NCBI GenBank assembly: GCA_002501855.1
Contig: DAOM01000306.1
Location: 1 to 6,541, forward strand
Direction: 5' to 3'
Origin: Candidatus Nitrosopolaris nunavutensis
GTDB taxonomy: Archaea; Thermoproteota; Nitrososphaeria; Nitrososphaerales; Nitrososphaeraceae
Length of the DNA stretch: 6,541 nt
Made by a program: the position numbers and the translations under genes. Each line of letters starts with the position of its first letter. Positions within the stretch are counted from its first letter, which is position 1. Below, piece after piece: positions 6,216-6,541 of the stretch. The notes beneath the pieces are model-generated. The model did not search any database and was not told where the DNA came from. It saw only the letters and a program-made list of their open reading frames with translations.

Positions 6216-6522
6216 ATGAAACGAACTATAATGTCATACATGGTAGCGACAATCTTGTCCTTAGGGGCAGTGATCGGTTTGGTAATCCAACCATCAGCTC
6301 TAATGGCACAAACACAAACGCAACAAACACCATCACCAACATCAGTAGCATCAACACCAAAATCATCGTCAGCATCAACAACGGCAATAACACCCATAAC
6401 AAACCCAGCGTGTGGAGAAGTAGTCCAAGGAAGCGTTAACTTGACAGCTAATCTTAACTGCACCGGAGACGGGCTAATTGTAGGAGCCGACAACACGGTC
6501 ATAAACTTAAACGGCTATACTG
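6216..6522 (+). CDS. Secreted NosD-like right-handed beta-helix protein, N-terminal part only
   Basis: Partial gene: 102 codons plus one base before the sequence runs into adapter. Residues 1-31 form a signal peptide: basic start (K2 R3), hydrophobic core about 9-24, likely cleavage after SALMA (27-31). Residues 32-64 are a linker almost entirely of Thr, Ser, Pro, Gln and Ala, a likely flexible and perhaps O-glycosylated stalk. From C66 the sequence CGEVVQGSVNLTANLNCTGD (66-85) followed by GLIVGADNTVINLNGYT (86-102) is the typical opening of parallel beta-helix proteins annotated as NosD-like or periplasmic copper-binding, with C66 and C82 a likely disulphide. It should be exported and act outside the membrane, perhaps in cell-surface carbohydrate or metal binding; the activity cannot be told from this portion. 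The first base after codon 102 is G, fitting the common NGYTV continuation. Confidence 0.82.
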
Positions 6523-6541
6523 CTGTCTCTTATACACATCT
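6523..6541 (+). other. Nextera/Tn5 mosaic-end adapter sequence (not genomic)
   Basis: The last 19 bases, CTGTCTCTTATACACATCT, are exactly the reverse complement of the Tn5 transposase mosaic end used in Nextera library preparation. They end the contig in the middle of a gene, which is how untrimmed adapter read-through looks. The residues encoded here should not be counted as part of the protein, and this is not evidence for a native Tn5 transposon. Confidence 0.95.

Noticed and set aside
6194..6502. 102-codon minus-strand open frame
   Set aside because: It is antisense to the secreted protein, which has a clear signal peptide and beta-helix start; the open frame follows from the A/C-rich Ser/Thr linker codons.
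6523..6541. Native Tn5 transposon end
   Set aside because: Only the 19-base mosaic end is present, which is an engineered hybrid sequence and not a wild-type outside or inside end, and it lies exactly at the sequence terminus.

Overview
The window most likely comes from a soil-type ammonia-oxidising archaeon (Nitrososphaerota, Nitrososphaerales-like). This is inferred from gene content and style, not from a marker gene. The pointers are AT-rich DNA with frequent AGA/AGG/ATA codons, TATA-like boxes about 27-29 bases upstream of start codons with no Shine-Dalgarno sequence (archaeal leaderless style), a geranylgeranyl-reductase-family flavoprotein, a multi-membrane-span spermidine-synthase-like protein, and a secreted NosD-like beta-helix protein. 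No tRNA, rRNA, CRISPR array or intact insertion sequence was seen.

Layout: (1) 1-1862, minus strand, the first 620 residues of a membrane-embedded spermidine-synthase/SAM-methyltransferase-like protein cut by the window edge. (2) 1863-2315, a gap holding a perfect 7-bp inverted repeat, a nested hairpin and short open stretches that could be decayed coding sequence. (3) 2316-3842, minus strand, a 508-residue fusion of a family-2 glycosyltransferase and a class I SAM-dependent methyltransferase-like domain, starting at GTG. (4) 3843-4644, an 800-base gap containing protein-like minus-strand fragments broken by stops and frame changes, read as a probable gene remnant. (5) 4645-5679, minus strand, a compact 344-residue FAD-dependent reductase of the geranylgeranyl reductase family. 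(6) 5680-6215, a divergent intergenic region with small repeats and palindromes and promoter-like boxes at both ends. (7) 6216-6522, plus strand, the start of an exported protein with signal peptide, Ser/Thr/Pro/Gln-rich linker and the beginning of a beta-helix domain. (8) 6523-6541, the 19-base Tn5 mosaic-end sequence used in Nextera libraries, so the last bases are sequencing adapter and not genome.

The three minus-strand genes are far apart (454 and 802 bases) and at least two have their own promoter-like box, so they are probably separate transcription units and not a tight operon. A glycosyltransferase-methyltransferase fusion next to an isoprenoid-reductase-type flavoprotein suggests a role in cell-surface glycoconjugate or isoprenoid-lipid modification, but this is inference from family membership and proximity only.
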